Below are positions 11,232 to 23,096 of a stretch of 64,000 nt of DNA, piece by piece. The notes under the pieces were generated by a model. The model was not told the DNA's origin. It saw nothing but the letters and a program-made list of their open reading frames with translations, and did not search any database. This stretch comes from Phoronis australis (taxonomy: Eukaryota; Phoronida; Phoronidae), in the NCBI GenBank assembly GCA_002633005.1, contig NMRA01000236.1:153907-217906 (forward strand). The letters run 5' to 3'. The number at the start of each line of letters is the position of its first letter. The first letter of the stretch is position 1. Made by a program: the position numbers and the translations under genes.

Positions 11232-11748
11232 CAAGGGGAATCAACAATTGGTTTGACTTCAACACCACTGACTTGCCCAGACTTCAAAACCACCTGTCTG
11301 GCCTGCAAAACCTAATGGCCGATTTTCTAACTTGGTGGCCGGACCTAAAACAAGTTGGCCAGTGCTCAAACCATAGATGCCCGTCTATGCTCAAACACAA
11401 TGGCTGAAGAAATCGCCGATTTTGAACAAAACAAGCAAACCGGTACGAAAAATAAACACTAGATGTCACTTGAAACCTTCGAGACATTCAAGGCGAGTCT
11501 CTGAGCGGGAAATCCGGCCGTCGTGTATGATCACCGGCCAACTGGTTTTATATAGCACAGGCCATCATGTTTTAGGTCCAGCCAACTAATTTTTGGGTGA
11601 TGCCATCGCGTTTTGAAGTCCGGACAACATGTTTCATCTCCGGCCATATGGTTTTGCACTCCAGCCGACTGGTTTTGTAATCCAGGCAAGTGATTTTGAA
11701 GTCCGGGCAAGTGGTTTTGAAGTCCAACCAATTGTTGATTCCCCCTTG
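11232..11748. mobile_element. TIR element built from inverted 21-bp minisatellite
   Basis: The left end CAAGGGGAATCAACAATTGG and its inverted copy at 11729-11748 define a 517-bp element. Inside, both arms consist of degenerate ~21-bp units of the type GACTTCAAAACCACTTGCCC, pointing inwards from each end, so that almost the whole element is one long imperfect inverted repeat. No coding potential. The flanks (TATAT / TACAT) would allow a short TA-rich target duplication. Confidence 0.8.
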
Positions 11749-11921
11749 TACATGTTATCAAAGCGTAATATACAAAATCTGTCCGTAAGATACCAAAAAA
11801 GCAACGAAACATAAACGGTCCACGTTGGTGACAATCTTATGACACAACCCTCTTTGTATTTAAAAAGAGAGAACCCAAGAAATTTAGCCTTTTGTTTGTT
11901 CTCCAGTAACTGAGCTAATCA

Positions 11922-12020
11922 ATGTGTGTGTGTGTGTTGTGTGTGTATGCGCGCTCGCGTGCGTGCGTATCTGTGTGTGTGTTTGCACCAATGTGTGTGT
12001 ACCAGTGTGTGTGTGCCCTG
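11922..12020. repeat. Interrupted GT microsatellite
   Basis: Runs of GT with GCGC-containing interruptions (TGCGCGCTCGCGTGCGTGCG). The alternating purine-pyrimidine sequence could take up Z-DNA form. The open frame across it is low-complexity and not a gene. Confidence 0.9.
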
Positions 12021-13089
12021 GCTGGCTACAAAAGTTATAAGCTAATTACAATTTACCTTTTCCATGCGCGCATCCGGGGGCCTGAGGGGTGCTCGGGGGG
12101 CTAATTGGAGCCCATTTAGCGAAGTGGACAAAAAGGTCCGCCTCAGAGAAGCATTAAGTCCGAAAAAGTAAAAAAACGAGACAAAAGTCCACTAAAAAGG
12201 CATGAACTACCAAAATTCGGCGAATGACCACGTCACAGCTCTGAACGTACCCCATTTTCATTTTCAATAAAAGGGCCGCATTCTCAAAAATACGAGCACT
12301 CCATTTAGGCTGGGTGCGGGCATGCTTTCACATTTCTTTGCGCACGAGAAGGCATTACGAGAACGGTCACACTCGACAGGGGCGACACATGTGGTTTGCG
12401 AGGTGTATTAGAGCATAGAACTCTAACCCTAGAATGCCAACTCCCACACAGGACCAATGTATTCTACATGTATTATTAGCGCTTACGACCCCGAAACCAG
12501 CGCGAGACTTTGCATTGTGAATTTCCGGCTGCCTAGTCGACTCAGTTGTCATCAAGTGTTGTAGTAATCAAATCAAGCCCAATATCATTACGTCATTTTC
12601 ATTTTGACATTTTTGTTTATCAAGAGAGACTCTTGAGCTATGGTTCTAGACAACCAGCGATTTCCAGCAAAATTAGTTAACAAACCCAGTAATTACATTG
12701 GTCAATGACCCAGGCCGGACACCGGGAATAGTTTAACCTACTAGATCTTTCTATCTCCTTAGAACCACTTTCGACAACCTATCAAACTACATGCCACGAG
12801 TTTTCCAAAAAGACATTCTTTAAGTGTTAAAATCGTGTTACTGTGTATTACGGAAAGAAGTGACATTTGGTTTCTGAGTGTTTTTTTTCTGCAATTATTA
12901 ATGAAAAGTTTAGCCACTAGCAGATGAGTTTACGTGACTTTCGAAAAACTACTCGTACTTGCGTAGCTAATGTTTATGTTTGCATAAGTTTTTATTGCTT
13001 TTATAATAACTCATCTATGGAATGTTTACCTGCTGTCCAGATACTTTTTGTTAATTCTGTAGTATTTACATATACCCGTGAAGTAAAAT

Positions 13090-13623
13090 TTAAAAAATGA
13101 AAAGCTTACTTTGAAAGTAAACCAATCCAAAACTTTGCCTTGCTAACAGCTTACATTGTACTTGCCAATTGTCACGCTCTTGGCGGACTATCCCACTTTT
13201 TTCCCGCCATTCCCGCCACACCATCAAAATGTTCCGCTTTTTGACACGCAACAACACTGACATATTGTCACATACTATACTGTAATTTCCCACGCGATAC
13301 AGCACTGTTTTCCCATTCAACTAAAAAGAAGAAAACAGGACGTTCCACGGGCTTTTGAGGCACCCGCAATTGCACATTCGACCTATAAAAACACCGTCAG
13401 GCGCTTTTAGGTGTAAAGTCTCACGTTCGATAAAAAATGCTGTCGGGACGTTTTTGTATGTTGCGGCGATCATCTCACCCTTGCATTTTGACATAAACTC
13501 TGCTTCGTTTACTGTCCGGAAGTCCCGCTTTTCAATGCAGTGTTCTCGTTTTCTCATTCGCCAATGTTGACTATGGATCAGGTGTTTGTTTGTCTCTTTG
13601 TCAAGAATGTTGTTATTTTCCAA
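13090..13623 (-). pseudogene. Unrecognised open frame interrupted by one TAG
   Basis: A single reading frame of about 178 codons runs from 13623 to 13090 with only one in-frame stop (TAG at 13321-13323). The product is basic and has Cys in CNCGCLKSPW just before the stop and the segment WREWREKSGIVRQERDNW after it. I do not recognise a family, and no splice sites connect it to the transporter whose intron it occupies. It may be the remnant of a retrocopy or element ORF, or simply chance. Confidence 0.25.
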
Positions 13624-15627
13624 TGCCCACTTTCTTCAGTAACAAAGCAATCCTAAAAATATGTTCCAATATCTCGTGTTTACGGTAACACACACTGCAT
13701 GTTTCAGGATCACTAATTTTTACTTTCTCAAAAAGTGAATTTATTTATAAACAACTATGGAAAATCCTATACTGATCTAACATTTCAAACATACACAATG
13801 GATATTTGCTCAGTTTCATCTATCAGAAAATGGCTTTATCTGCAAATTTAAGATAGGTAGTTGGAATAACTAGTTTATCACATTTTTTGTAAACATCAGA
13901 GTGCATCCGGAATACTTACTTAAACAGGCCTGGAACGCTATAAAAACTATTAAATCACAATATTGATAGTGGTTCTCTGCCACTGAAACATAATTCAACC
14001 TGCTCACCAGGTGTTTTAAGGGTTTCTTCTTAAAATGCTTTAATTTCTGTTCATATCGAAGCATTTTCTTTTACTTTCAAATTTCAAAAACATATATTTC
14101 TCTCCGAAGGGAAAGCAAGTCTCCTTATTTGGTATGGCAAGATAGACATAGCCCATTTCCCTTATTTGGAAAATGTGACCTTTGGCCTCAGACGACTTCA
14201 AGCAACTGACTGTGAGCTCATGTGCGTATTTATCATAAGTGGAAGGGAGATCAGAAATTCTGTGGTAACCACAGAGTTCTTCCTTCGCGGGTATTTCGAA
14301 AATCGTGAAATTTGTGATTATTTTCTGGAAAATGGGGGACAGTAAATTACTGTGTACTAGACGTTGCGAGATGGTAGTTTCGTCACGAATTGTTTAAAAA
14401 ATGTTTTTGACGAGCTTTTGCGTTCCATGCTATCAAAGGCCCAATCAATTTATAAAGATGTATAACTTTGGATAAATGCCTGACTAAATTATGTGTTCGT
14501 ACAAACAACAAAACAGGAACACCCAACCCACCACGGGGCTTATAAGTCACTTTAGATACATAAAAAACAGAAAAGAAAGTGTTCTTGTTTGAGCAAGAAT
14601 TGACCTACTAGGCCGAGTTAAGTCTAACTGCAGATATGGTTCAACTTTGAAACATTCTTCATCAAAATAGGTTCTTAACTTTGGTTTCGAACAGCATTCA
14701 AACAGCCACCTATTACAAGCCAAATCATGCAAAATATTTTTACAATGAGAGAGATTGAAAATAAATTATGAAAACAATCTGTCATGCCTAATTCTTAAAA
14801 AAATGTTCAAAACTTCAAAAGACCAATTATTTGTACAGGTTGTGTAGTCCCAGCGAAATATTCGATACGTTAGTCTATCTTCCTCGAACTTAATAATATG
14901 ATTTCACAATCTTAAAAGCTCAAATTTTCGCCTAATACTGGGAAATTCCCACCCCATGTCATCCATGATTAGAAGCAGCGCGAGATCAAAGTTGGAATTC
15001 CAGGGACCCGTTCCAAGAAACTGACTTAAGTTCATTTTTGACTTAAGTCTAAGATTTGTCTTAACTTCCAAACTTTTGAAACTTCCATATCCGGTAAGAT
15101 TGTCAAAATTAAGACAAAACTCGTATAAAAAATAAACAAACATAAGATCCCTTTCCTGAAACGGTCTTGAGATACGTATGAAACTAATATTAAAGAGGCA
15201 TGGAACGCGAAACAATGCCTAACGAAAGTACCATCTCGCAACGTCTAGTAAAGAGGAATTCATTTTCCCCTGTGAGGACATTTCCCGAAAAAGTCACAAA
15301 ATTCACGATTTTTTGAAATACGCAAGAAGGAAAACCTGTGTGTGCACAAAGTTTCAAATCTCCCTCTCACTTATGATAAATGCGCGCCTGCACTTAAAGG
15401 TCACATTTTTAATATAAGGGAAATATGCGACGTCTATGTCTTGCCATACCAAATAAGTAGACATGGTTTGCCTCGTGGGTAGGCCAGGCTTGGGGCATTT
15501 TTTAGTTAGGCATTGTATGTAGGACAAGTGAACGTGGCTTCTTTGTACTTGTGAACGTGCTGAGAACAAAAAGGCCACTTGCTCGGCTTTAGCTGCACTC
15601 TTCGTCAAGATGGTGTCCCCCTGTTTA

Positions 15628-18600
15628 GTCGGTGGGCCAGATCTCGTAGCGTTCATCCTTGTGAGTACTTTCGGGGGGCAACCTAGTTTTTTCTATGTGG
15701 CTAGATAATATACCTATAAATCAAATTCCAAAAAGTTCCCACGTCTACACTTGCACATTTTTTTTAAAAAAGGTGTTTTTGTTGCACAAAATATGATGCA
15801 CATTCCTGCCACTTGATGGCGCTTTTCTATTGAATTGACCAATCAGAGAGCCAGATTGTATTGTTGTGCTTAGTTACTTCAATATGGCTGCTCCCATGGA
15901 GTGTGATGCCTGTATAATTCAAGGTTTATCAAACAGCACAAAATTGTGATGTCAGAGCCTAAAGAAGCTTAGGAAAGCTTCCTGACGAAATCTGATTGAC
16001 TGTGGAACTCTGTAGATCAGTAGATCAAAAAGCAGAAGAGGTGTCACAAACGTTTGTGCAGAAAACAGCTGCATGTCCTGGTAGCCTACACAGTATACTG
16101 CTGAGTGCTGTAGACTAGAAGACCAAGTGTTAGACCAGAAAATTGAAAGGACATAGAACGGCATAGCAACGTTTCAAGGCACCAACAGTAGTACTAAAGC
16201 TGAAGTTGCTGAAAGTGATACAGATGTTATCCAAGATTTCCCAAGAAAATCAATTATACTTCCAAAATCTGAAACACCCAATTAACCTGAACAAGATAGG
16301 AACATTCTGAAACATGAGTGCATCATTTGTTAGCAGGAAAAGTACATTATGGGCCACATTTCAAGAAAGAGAAAGAAGTATAGCTTTCAAAAACAGGTAC
16401 GTGTTTTTGAAAAATACATATTGGTGTTTTCCATGTGTGTTTCAGTATTATCACCAGTTGTTTTTTAACTTGTTCAGCCCCTTGGCTGCCTAGGCCTTAG
16501 ACAATACTGCTGACCAAGTAGAGTCGATGATCATACCATAGGTACTCCATATGCCTGATACTTTTCGACAAATTATGTTCCTATAAGTTTAGAAATACCG
16601 CGTAGAGAGATGCCTCTGAGGAGGTCGTTAATGTTTTCATTTGTTCCCAGTTTAAACAAATACTCCTGCAATCCTGTTTTTCGAACACTCCATTCAGTTG
16701 CCACATCTACACTGCTTGCGCTAAGGAATAATCCTATGGCGTTATATACTGTGGGTGTGATTTTAAAGCACTTTAAGTCAAAAATTTTTGAGAAGGTTAA
16801 ATGGAGTAGATGGTTGCAAACAACATGCCCAAGTGGCCGTCATCCCCTGCCGTAGTCTCAATTTTTTGTAAACATTAATTACTTAGGTAGGTGCAATGAT
16901 AATTAAATTAAAGTGCCTAAGTGGCCATCGTCGCCGTCGAAATTTGAGGACGATGGAAGCCACTGTCCATTTCGTCAAACGTCGATTACCTTAAAGTGTA
17001 AATCGATTGACTATGGTTTGAGCATCTGATTTAAAAAAATTAAATTTCAATCACTGCACTGGTATATCAGCTGATTTATTTTCAGTTGCGTCAACTGATC
17101 TAATTATTAGACGATCAACATTATTAGGCTACAGATCAGACGGCATGTAAATTTGTTAGGCTGGTGGTGGATCAGTGCCTGATAAGTCCGTCTGAAAAAG
17201 TTGCATGCCAACTCACTCATAGTTGAATGTTAAGTTAGTGTTAACAGTTCGTGTTTTTTTTCAGTTGGACTTGTATCGCAAGCAACAGCTCAGTCCAGAG
17301 CCCTGAATATGCAAATGAAATTCAAAGATAAAGACCTTGTGTCTTAGAAGCCAAGTACCACAGATCATCATGCTATAAAAAATAGAAAGACAACGATTGT
17401 GAAGAGTGACGAATTCACAGTTTTCAGAGATGTTTTTCTACAGTTTTGTTTGGAGTTCATTGAATCGAAGCTTCTAACACAAGGAGATGTCATTTGCCTT
17501 TCAAAACTAAAGCAAGACTTTGAAGCTGTTCTTCAGAAAGCTGGTGTGCATGAAGTTATTTGGACAGGCAATCTTAAGAAATATTGTTGAAGCTACTCAC
17601 TGTTGTAGTTTGTGCCCGACTAAGAGATACGAAAGTGAATTGAGGCTAGTGTTCAATAATTCACTTGCTGACTCTAATTAACACAGCCCATTATAACATA
17701 TTTTGAATCAAACGTTTGCCCAAATAGTGCCCGCCTCCAAACAAGGACTTAGTGTTTGACCCTTCATTGCCTGCGGGCTAATCACCAGTGTGCAGTGCTG
17801 TACTCTCTCCAATCGACCATAGTTGGCTCCTTGGCGGTGGAGCTTTGCAGTTAATATGTATGGCAATGACCGCATCTCCATTGACAGTACTAAACGATGA
17901 ACGCTGCAAGTGCAAAAAGAACATGTGTGCTGGGAAACTGAGTTTGTGCTGCAATGCTGGGTCAAACTGTACAGAAATGTGCAGCTGTGACAACTGTAGT
18001 AACATCAGCAACACTGACTGCATAACATTGGATAGTTCTTTGACAAGTCAACCCTAAATAGACCTCCAACCCCGTTATTTCCTTTTTTGTATTAAAAAGT
18101 TAATTTTATTTGTTGATTAAGTCATAGAAAGTACATACTTTGATCATTGTCATGTATTTGTCTCATACTGCTTGATAAACGCTGTCAGAATAATCTATTA
18201 TTTTCATACAGTCTTTGTGCACATTCACAGAGATCATTCAACTATATTGTTTTTGTACTATAACGTATTTCTGGTGTATTATGCAAACAAGCTGTATTTT
18301 ACACCATTAGTCAATGTTTTAGTCATTGAGGCACAAATTTTGCCCAGTCTCAAGTGTTTTGTGTTATTTTTGTTGCCTGACAATGCCAGAATAACTTCCT
18401 AGTAACATTCAGACTTAGTTTGCATTTTTGCCACTAGGTGTCTCTTTACGTTTTTTAAATTTCACTGTTTACAATTAATTTACAATAGTAAAACATGTAA
18501 TGTGAGTGTAATATTGTTCAATACAATGGCACTGATGGGACCATATTACTTGTTTTACAAAAAAGTCACCAAAACTGTTGTTTTTACAAATATAAGTTTA

Positions 18601-18792
18601 CTAAGCTCTTTGGTGATTATTAGGTAACTTCAAACTCAAATTTCTCAAAAATGTGCAACTTTATATGTGGGAACTTTTTAGATTTTGAAAACACTCTAAT
18701 AAATGAATTAAAAAACACCAAAATAAAATTGCCCCCCTAAAGTACTCACAAAAACCATTTTCTAGAGGCCCTACAAAATCTGGCCCACCGAC
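15628..18792 (+). mobile_element. DNA transposon with TA target duplication, Cys-rich-tail family
   Basis: The left end GTCGGTGGGCCAGATCTCGT and the right end (inverted) GTCGGTGGGCCAGATTTTGT share about 60 bp of imperfect TIR, including GTGAGTACTTT followed by a G-run. TA flanks both sides (15626-15627, 18793-18794), a TA target duplication. The 3165-bp interior carries coding remnants (16.3-18.06 kb). An inverted, internally deleted copy is at 22469-23096. The element lies in intron 2 of the transporter, in the opposite orientation. Confidence 0.85.
16309..18057 (+). pseudogene. Decayed ORF of the TA-TIR transposon (zinc-binding N-terminus, Cys-rich C-terminus)
   Basis: Three coding patches fall in order. 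The first is around 16311-16396: CIIC, then an in-frame TAG, then a basic stretch ending at a donor CAG|GTACGT. The second, 17387-17590, reads KSDEFTVFRDVFLQFCLEFI then ESKLLTQGDVICLSKLKQDF, ending in TGA. The third, 17880-18050, has ERCKCKKNMCAGKLSLCCN then CTEMCSCDNCSN, a CXC-type Cys-rich tail. From family knowledge, the first two patches resemble the N-terminal half and the last the C-terminal tail of a large family of uncharacterised repeat-encoded proteins in invertebrates; the central domain is missing. Stops and the missing middle mean the copy is not autonomous as it stands, unless it is spliced in a way I cannot see. Confidence 0.55.
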
Positions 18793-20294
18793 TATGTTGC
18801 AATTGTGCATTGCTGTGTAGAAACTGAGAAATTGGCCGCGATTTCAGGTTTGCCAGATTTGCAAAAAATATAACTAGTTGGTGGACAGTACTTTTGGACC
18901 ACATTTTAGGAATTGGTAGGAAATTCGCTTTCGGAATCTAATGTTGGCTTTAGTCGAGCATCGTTAGAGAAGTGGTGGTTTTGGGGTGAAAAGTGACGAT
19001 TTTGCATTTTTGCCCCTATTTTTCTTAGTCTAGCTTGGTTTTCGGTGGGAGTGAAAGGGTCAGAAATACAAGTGTGTATAAAGTTTCTGTGCTCATCTGT
19101 AGGGCTTGTGATGTGAAACGACTCAAAACTTTTCTTTATTGGCATGCAGTGAAGAAAGGGTGAAGAGTCCATTGACGTGCGTTCTGATAGGCAAACCCCT
19201 CCAAGAACTGTTCTGTGCCTCCATATAGTGACGACACAACAGCCGACCATGATTAGCAGACGACATACTTGCCGGAAATAAAACCAGACAATTTGGTCAG
19301 GTGTCGCCAGTGAATAATGACGTCATTGCTTCTGTAAGAACACGGATTTCGTCTATTGAGAGTATACGGAGTTGGCGGTCCATGTACTATATAGTTTACG
19401 ATCAAATGCAGCCATCTCTAACAAAAAGCAATCTAAGAATGATTAAAAAAAATGTAACACGAACATTTGATTTTAGCTTTGACCAATGAGAGAAACGAAA
19501 TGGCAGCTTCATGCTTTGGTTTCGGTTATTAAGATATTGTTGATAATACTGTTTGTCGCATGTCAAAAGCGAGACGATGACTCTTAACAATTTGCGTAAA
19601 GGCAATGCAAATGATTGCACCGACGGCAGCTTCTTCAGGCACACTACCGAGCAAATTATGCTTTACCTTTATCATTTGCCCAATACGCGTCATGAATAAT
19701 ACAAAATGTAAAATGTGTCCCTGATATGCATACTTAAACATGTGTTGGTGCGGCAAAGCAACAGTGTAACAATCTTTATCATTGCCAAGGTAATGTATTA
19801 GTAGGGCAATTTCATTGATACATTCACGACATGGAACAATGGCAATACATTAAATAGTAAGTGTTCTGGTAACCCTGACGGATTTCTATTCGCTAGTCTT
19901 GTAGTATCATCATTATACGGGTTTCTACCATGTTAAAGTAATTGAATATGTCTTTCGAAAATAATTCCATCGCGATGATTGCGTTAACCTCGGCCTTCGT
20001 ATAGACCCTGGCTTCAAGACAGGCTGAAGTGAAGAGTACTTTGCGGTTGCCAGGTCACCTTGACCTATTCTTGCCAAACCCTTATGGATACCGGTGAACA
20101 TTGGGTACAAATAATTCATTTTCAGTTGTATGACATGTTTTCACTGAATAATAATTACCGCCATTCTATCAAAATTGCAGACAGACATAACGGCAATGCA
20201 TACACAAACATGTGGACGCAAAAATAGTTTATAAAGATATTCGACAGAACCCGACGCATGTCCTTCAAATCGTCGGTCACGTGTACATTCTTAC

Positions 20295-20414
20295 CCGAGA
20301 ACATGGAAGCTATGGCGGCGATGAGGATGCACAACAAGGTAGATGGGCCAGCAATATCTCTCGCCACTTGACCAATGATGACGTAGATCCCAGAACCCAA
20401 TGTATTCCCGACAC
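20295..20414 (-). CDS. SLC7 (CAT-like) amino acid transporter, exon 2
   Basis: Encodes residues 42 (split) to 82 (split): GVGNTLGSGIYVIIGQVARD and a following span ending ASMFS. This is the first transmembrane helix of the APC superfamily fold with its Gly-Ser-Gly substrate-binding motif. The acceptor is TTTTTTCGTCATAG, the donor is G|GTAAGA, and both junctions are phase 1. Confidence 0.93.
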
Positions 20415-20727
20415 CTATGACGAAAAAATACGTTCGATGAAGTGAACACCTTGAGTTAAGAGAATAGACATCCGATTTTTGCTGCGTGATAACAGCCAAA
20501 TGCGACATAAAAAATTGGAAGGAACAATAATGTAATGCGACTGCTATGAAGGAAATAAAATCTTTGTTAACTCCTTTCAGTTATCATCCTCCCGGAGATT
20601 AGATATTTTATTTTTTGCACATGTTTATGCAACTTTGCATTGTACTGTTTTCTTAATCATATTTTGCAGGACCCGTCAGACATAAATAAGTTACTTTAAG
20701 CACTCACATCTGTGGATTTCAATTTAC
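20415..20727 (-). other. Intron 1 of the SLC7-like gene
   Basis: A 313-bp intron between donor G|GTAAAT and acceptor GTCATAG. Nothing else is recognised in it. Confidence 0.8.
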
Positions 20728-20851
20728 CTAACGCCGTGAGATCCATAACGTTAAGGCATCTTTTGAGCCCTCCCTCATGAAGCGTGTCGGTGTTCACCGT
20801 CTTGGTTCTGGTGACCGCAGCATACAGGGATAATAACCGGCGCTTCATCAT
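20728..20851 (-). CDS. SLC7 (CAT-like) amino acid transporter, exon 1 coding part
   Basis: Encodes residues 1-41 plus the first base of codon 42: MMKRRLLSLYAAVTRTKTVN, then a stretch ending LKRCLNVMDLTALG, the N-terminal LxRCL-x2-xDLxALG motif of CAT transporters. I chose the first of two adjacent ATGs (20851-20849). The frame is open back to an acceptor-like CAATTTTAG at 20886-20894, so either a 5' UTR exon lies upstream or the coding region starts further out. With this start all seven exons sum to 2031 nt, 676 codons plus stop, with no phase conflict. Confidence 0.8.
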
Positions 20852-20885
20852 CCTAGCTTGCTGGGTAGCTTTGTTGAAATTGTAC

Positions 20886-22468
20886 CTAAAATTGAAAAAT
20901 GGACAATCGCTGTTTTATGATTTATCAAATATTGAGAAATTTCTTGGTTCATCGATGTAACACGTTTAACAGGAACTGTGTAGAGCTCGCGACGACAAAA
21001 TTTAATTCCATCGAAGACACGATTGTCCCTAATACCGGTATTCGACTTCGTTTTTGGCAGTGTGTGCCGCTATGAAATTAAGATACCCAACCTTGTTTGC
21101 ATGATTACAATTAACCCATTTCCGGATATTGTTAATTACATCATTTTTTGGCCAAAGTAATATTAAAAAACGGACAATCGCCGCACAAATAAAAAAATTA
21201 TGTTCATTCAACGTTTCGTCTATTCATTAGACATCATCAGGATATATACAATAAGACAGCAAGTGTCGACATGCCAGTCAGATTACACCCGAACAAAAGG
21301 AAGTGCAAATGATCTACATGTTTAATAAACGAGCACAACTTTAAGACCAACTCATTTTTCAGAGCTTTAATACGAACCCTAAAAACAAATCTGCACACTC
21401 ATAAATCAGCCAGTGTGACATTCAAATAACTGGCTTTTACTGGTCAAACGTCGGCTAATAGTAAGGGTCGGAAAAAATAGTGTCCTGAATGACGCTCTCT
21501 ATCGTCGAATCGTTAAATCAACATGTTGACTATGTTGGTGTAGATAACCGTGTGAACATTACAAGTGTAAACAGTAATGTTCAAACCGCTAGGGCGATTG
21601 GTTGATAATGAGTCATCTTATGTAAGAAATATGTGTCACGACTGTTCTAAATGAAGTTTAATCTATTCTTGTAAATTATGCAGGTATCTCACGATTCCAA
21701 TTAATGTTACTAGTTTATATCAATATCAAATATGAATATAATTCACGTAGTGTAGCGCAACACACAACTAAAACTTCGAATTGATACGCGCCATAACTAG
21801 AAAAATAAAATATCATTAATCAGGTGTATCATACCAGGTCGTCTTCCAAGTCTGCCTTACATATCAATCCTTTCTATCTAAAATGTGTCCGTCCCTCAGA
21901 AAGTCTACAGAATGTCGCATACACTCATTTCATACTGTTGAGATGAGAAAAATACGAATTTGCACACATCATTTAACAAATTCAAGAAAAGACTTTCAGA
22001 CAACAATGTTTATATTAATGATATCAAGAAGAGTCAGCCAACCAGAGTTTTACAACAAGTCATTGAGTAGTCCGCTTATCTCAGTGCCAATCAATAATAA
22101 GAAGAGTGCAATTGGTCTGACGTCATTTGCCGCGCATCAGGCGTGCGCAGGCCTCATGGTTGGGCCCATTGCACAAAACACCCGAGTTAAAACACAAGAG
22201 CCCCGTTATCCATCAACAGGTTCTTCGTGAAGGAAGAGACGATGGTGCAAAATGACACCTAGACAAGTCGCCCTGGCTACAAAATCAAGACATTTACCAT
22301 TTATCGCTAAAGGCCGTATTGCTCATTTTTAAATGTTCACCTGAAAGCTTTTAACTTTAAAGATCCCATGTGAACATTATAACCTTTGTTTTGCTACCAC
22401 TAATATCTAAGCCAACTGACTTAGCCCATGTGACTGCTGTATTCTGTGCTCTTTGGGCAAAATAACTA
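20886..22468. other. Upstream region of the transporter gene
   Basis: No exon is recognised. This stretch would hold the promoter or a 5' UTR exon. A hammerhead-like hairpin lies at 21211-21240. An open frame of 115 codons (21883-22230, plus) has no recognised motif. Confidence 0.35.
21211..21240 (-). ncRNA. Hammerhead-like core, Penelope type
   Basis: On the minus strand CTGATGAT is followed by GTCTA, a five-base loop ATGAA, TAGAC and GAAACGT. This is a perfect 5-bp stem II flanked by CUGAUGA and GAAAC, the conserved blocks of a hammerhead ribozyme. One extra U separates CUGAUGA from stem II, so activity is uncertain. The pattern is typical of Penelope-like element terminal repeats, although no Penelope ORF adjoins it. 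Confidence 0.45.
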
Positions 22469-23096
22469 GTCGGTGGGCCAGAATTTGTAGAGCCTCTAGA
22501 AAATGGTTTTTGTGGGTACTTTAGGGGGGCAATTTTATTTTGGTGTTTTTTAATTGAAACGTTCTATGTCCTTTCAGTTTTTTGGTCTGACACTTGGTCT
22601 TCTAGTCTACAGCACTCAGCAGCATACTGTGTAGGCTACACCAGGACATGCAGCTGTTTTCTGCACAAACGTTTGTGACACCTCTTCTTCTTTTTGATCT
22701 ACTGATCTACAGAGTTCCACAGTCCATCAGCTTTAGTCAAGAAGCTTTTCTAAGCTTCTTTAGGCTCTGACATCACAATTGTGTGCTGTTTGATAAACCT
22801 TGAATTATACAGGCATCACACTCCATGGGAGCAGCCATATTGAAGTAACTAAGCACAACAATACAATCTGGCTCTCTGATTGGTCAATTCAATAGAAAAG
22901 CGCCATCAAGTGGCAGGAATGTGCATCATATTTTGTGCAACAAAAACACCTTTTTTAAAAAAAAATGTGCAAGTGTAGACGTGGGAACTTTTTGGAATTT
23001 GATTTATAGGTATATTATTTAGCCACATAGAAAAAACTAGGTTGCCCCCCCCCAAAGTACTCAAAGGACGAACGCTATGAGATCTGGCCCACCGAC
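22469..23096 (-). mobile_element. Internally deleted (MITE-like) copy of the 15.6-kb TA-TIR transposon
   Basis: The 628-bp element begins and ends with GTCGGTGGGCCAGA in inverted orientation and is flanked by TA on both sides. Read on the minus strand, its first ~540 bases match 15628-16165 of the larger element, and its last ~95 bases match the right end at about 18700-18792. The junction is at a short AA/AAC microhomology. It is therefore a simple deletion derivative lacking the whole coding part. Confidence 0.85.

Larger units (their letters stand above)
11005..20294 (-). other. Intron 2 of the SLC7-like gene (9.3 kb)
   Basis: This is the longest intron of the transporter, bounded by GTAAGA at 20294 and TTTTAG at 11005. 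It holds a minisatellite TIR element (11232-11748), a GT microsatellite (11922-12020), an open frame with one stop (13090-13623) and a 3.2-kb DNA transposon (15628-18792). In 12.1-13.0 kb, 13.7-15.6 kb and 18.8-20.2 kb I recognise nothing; the 114-codon frame at 18906-19250 (minus) has no motif I know. Confidence 0.75.

Noticed and set aside
18906-19250. 114-codon minus-strand frame
   Set aside because: No recognised motif, no splice partner and no repeat termini; not reported as a gene.
20155-20445. Frame extensions beyond transporter exon 2 and the plus-strand frame 20212-20445
   Set aside because: The extensions run past a clear donor and acceptor into introns; the plus frame is antisense.
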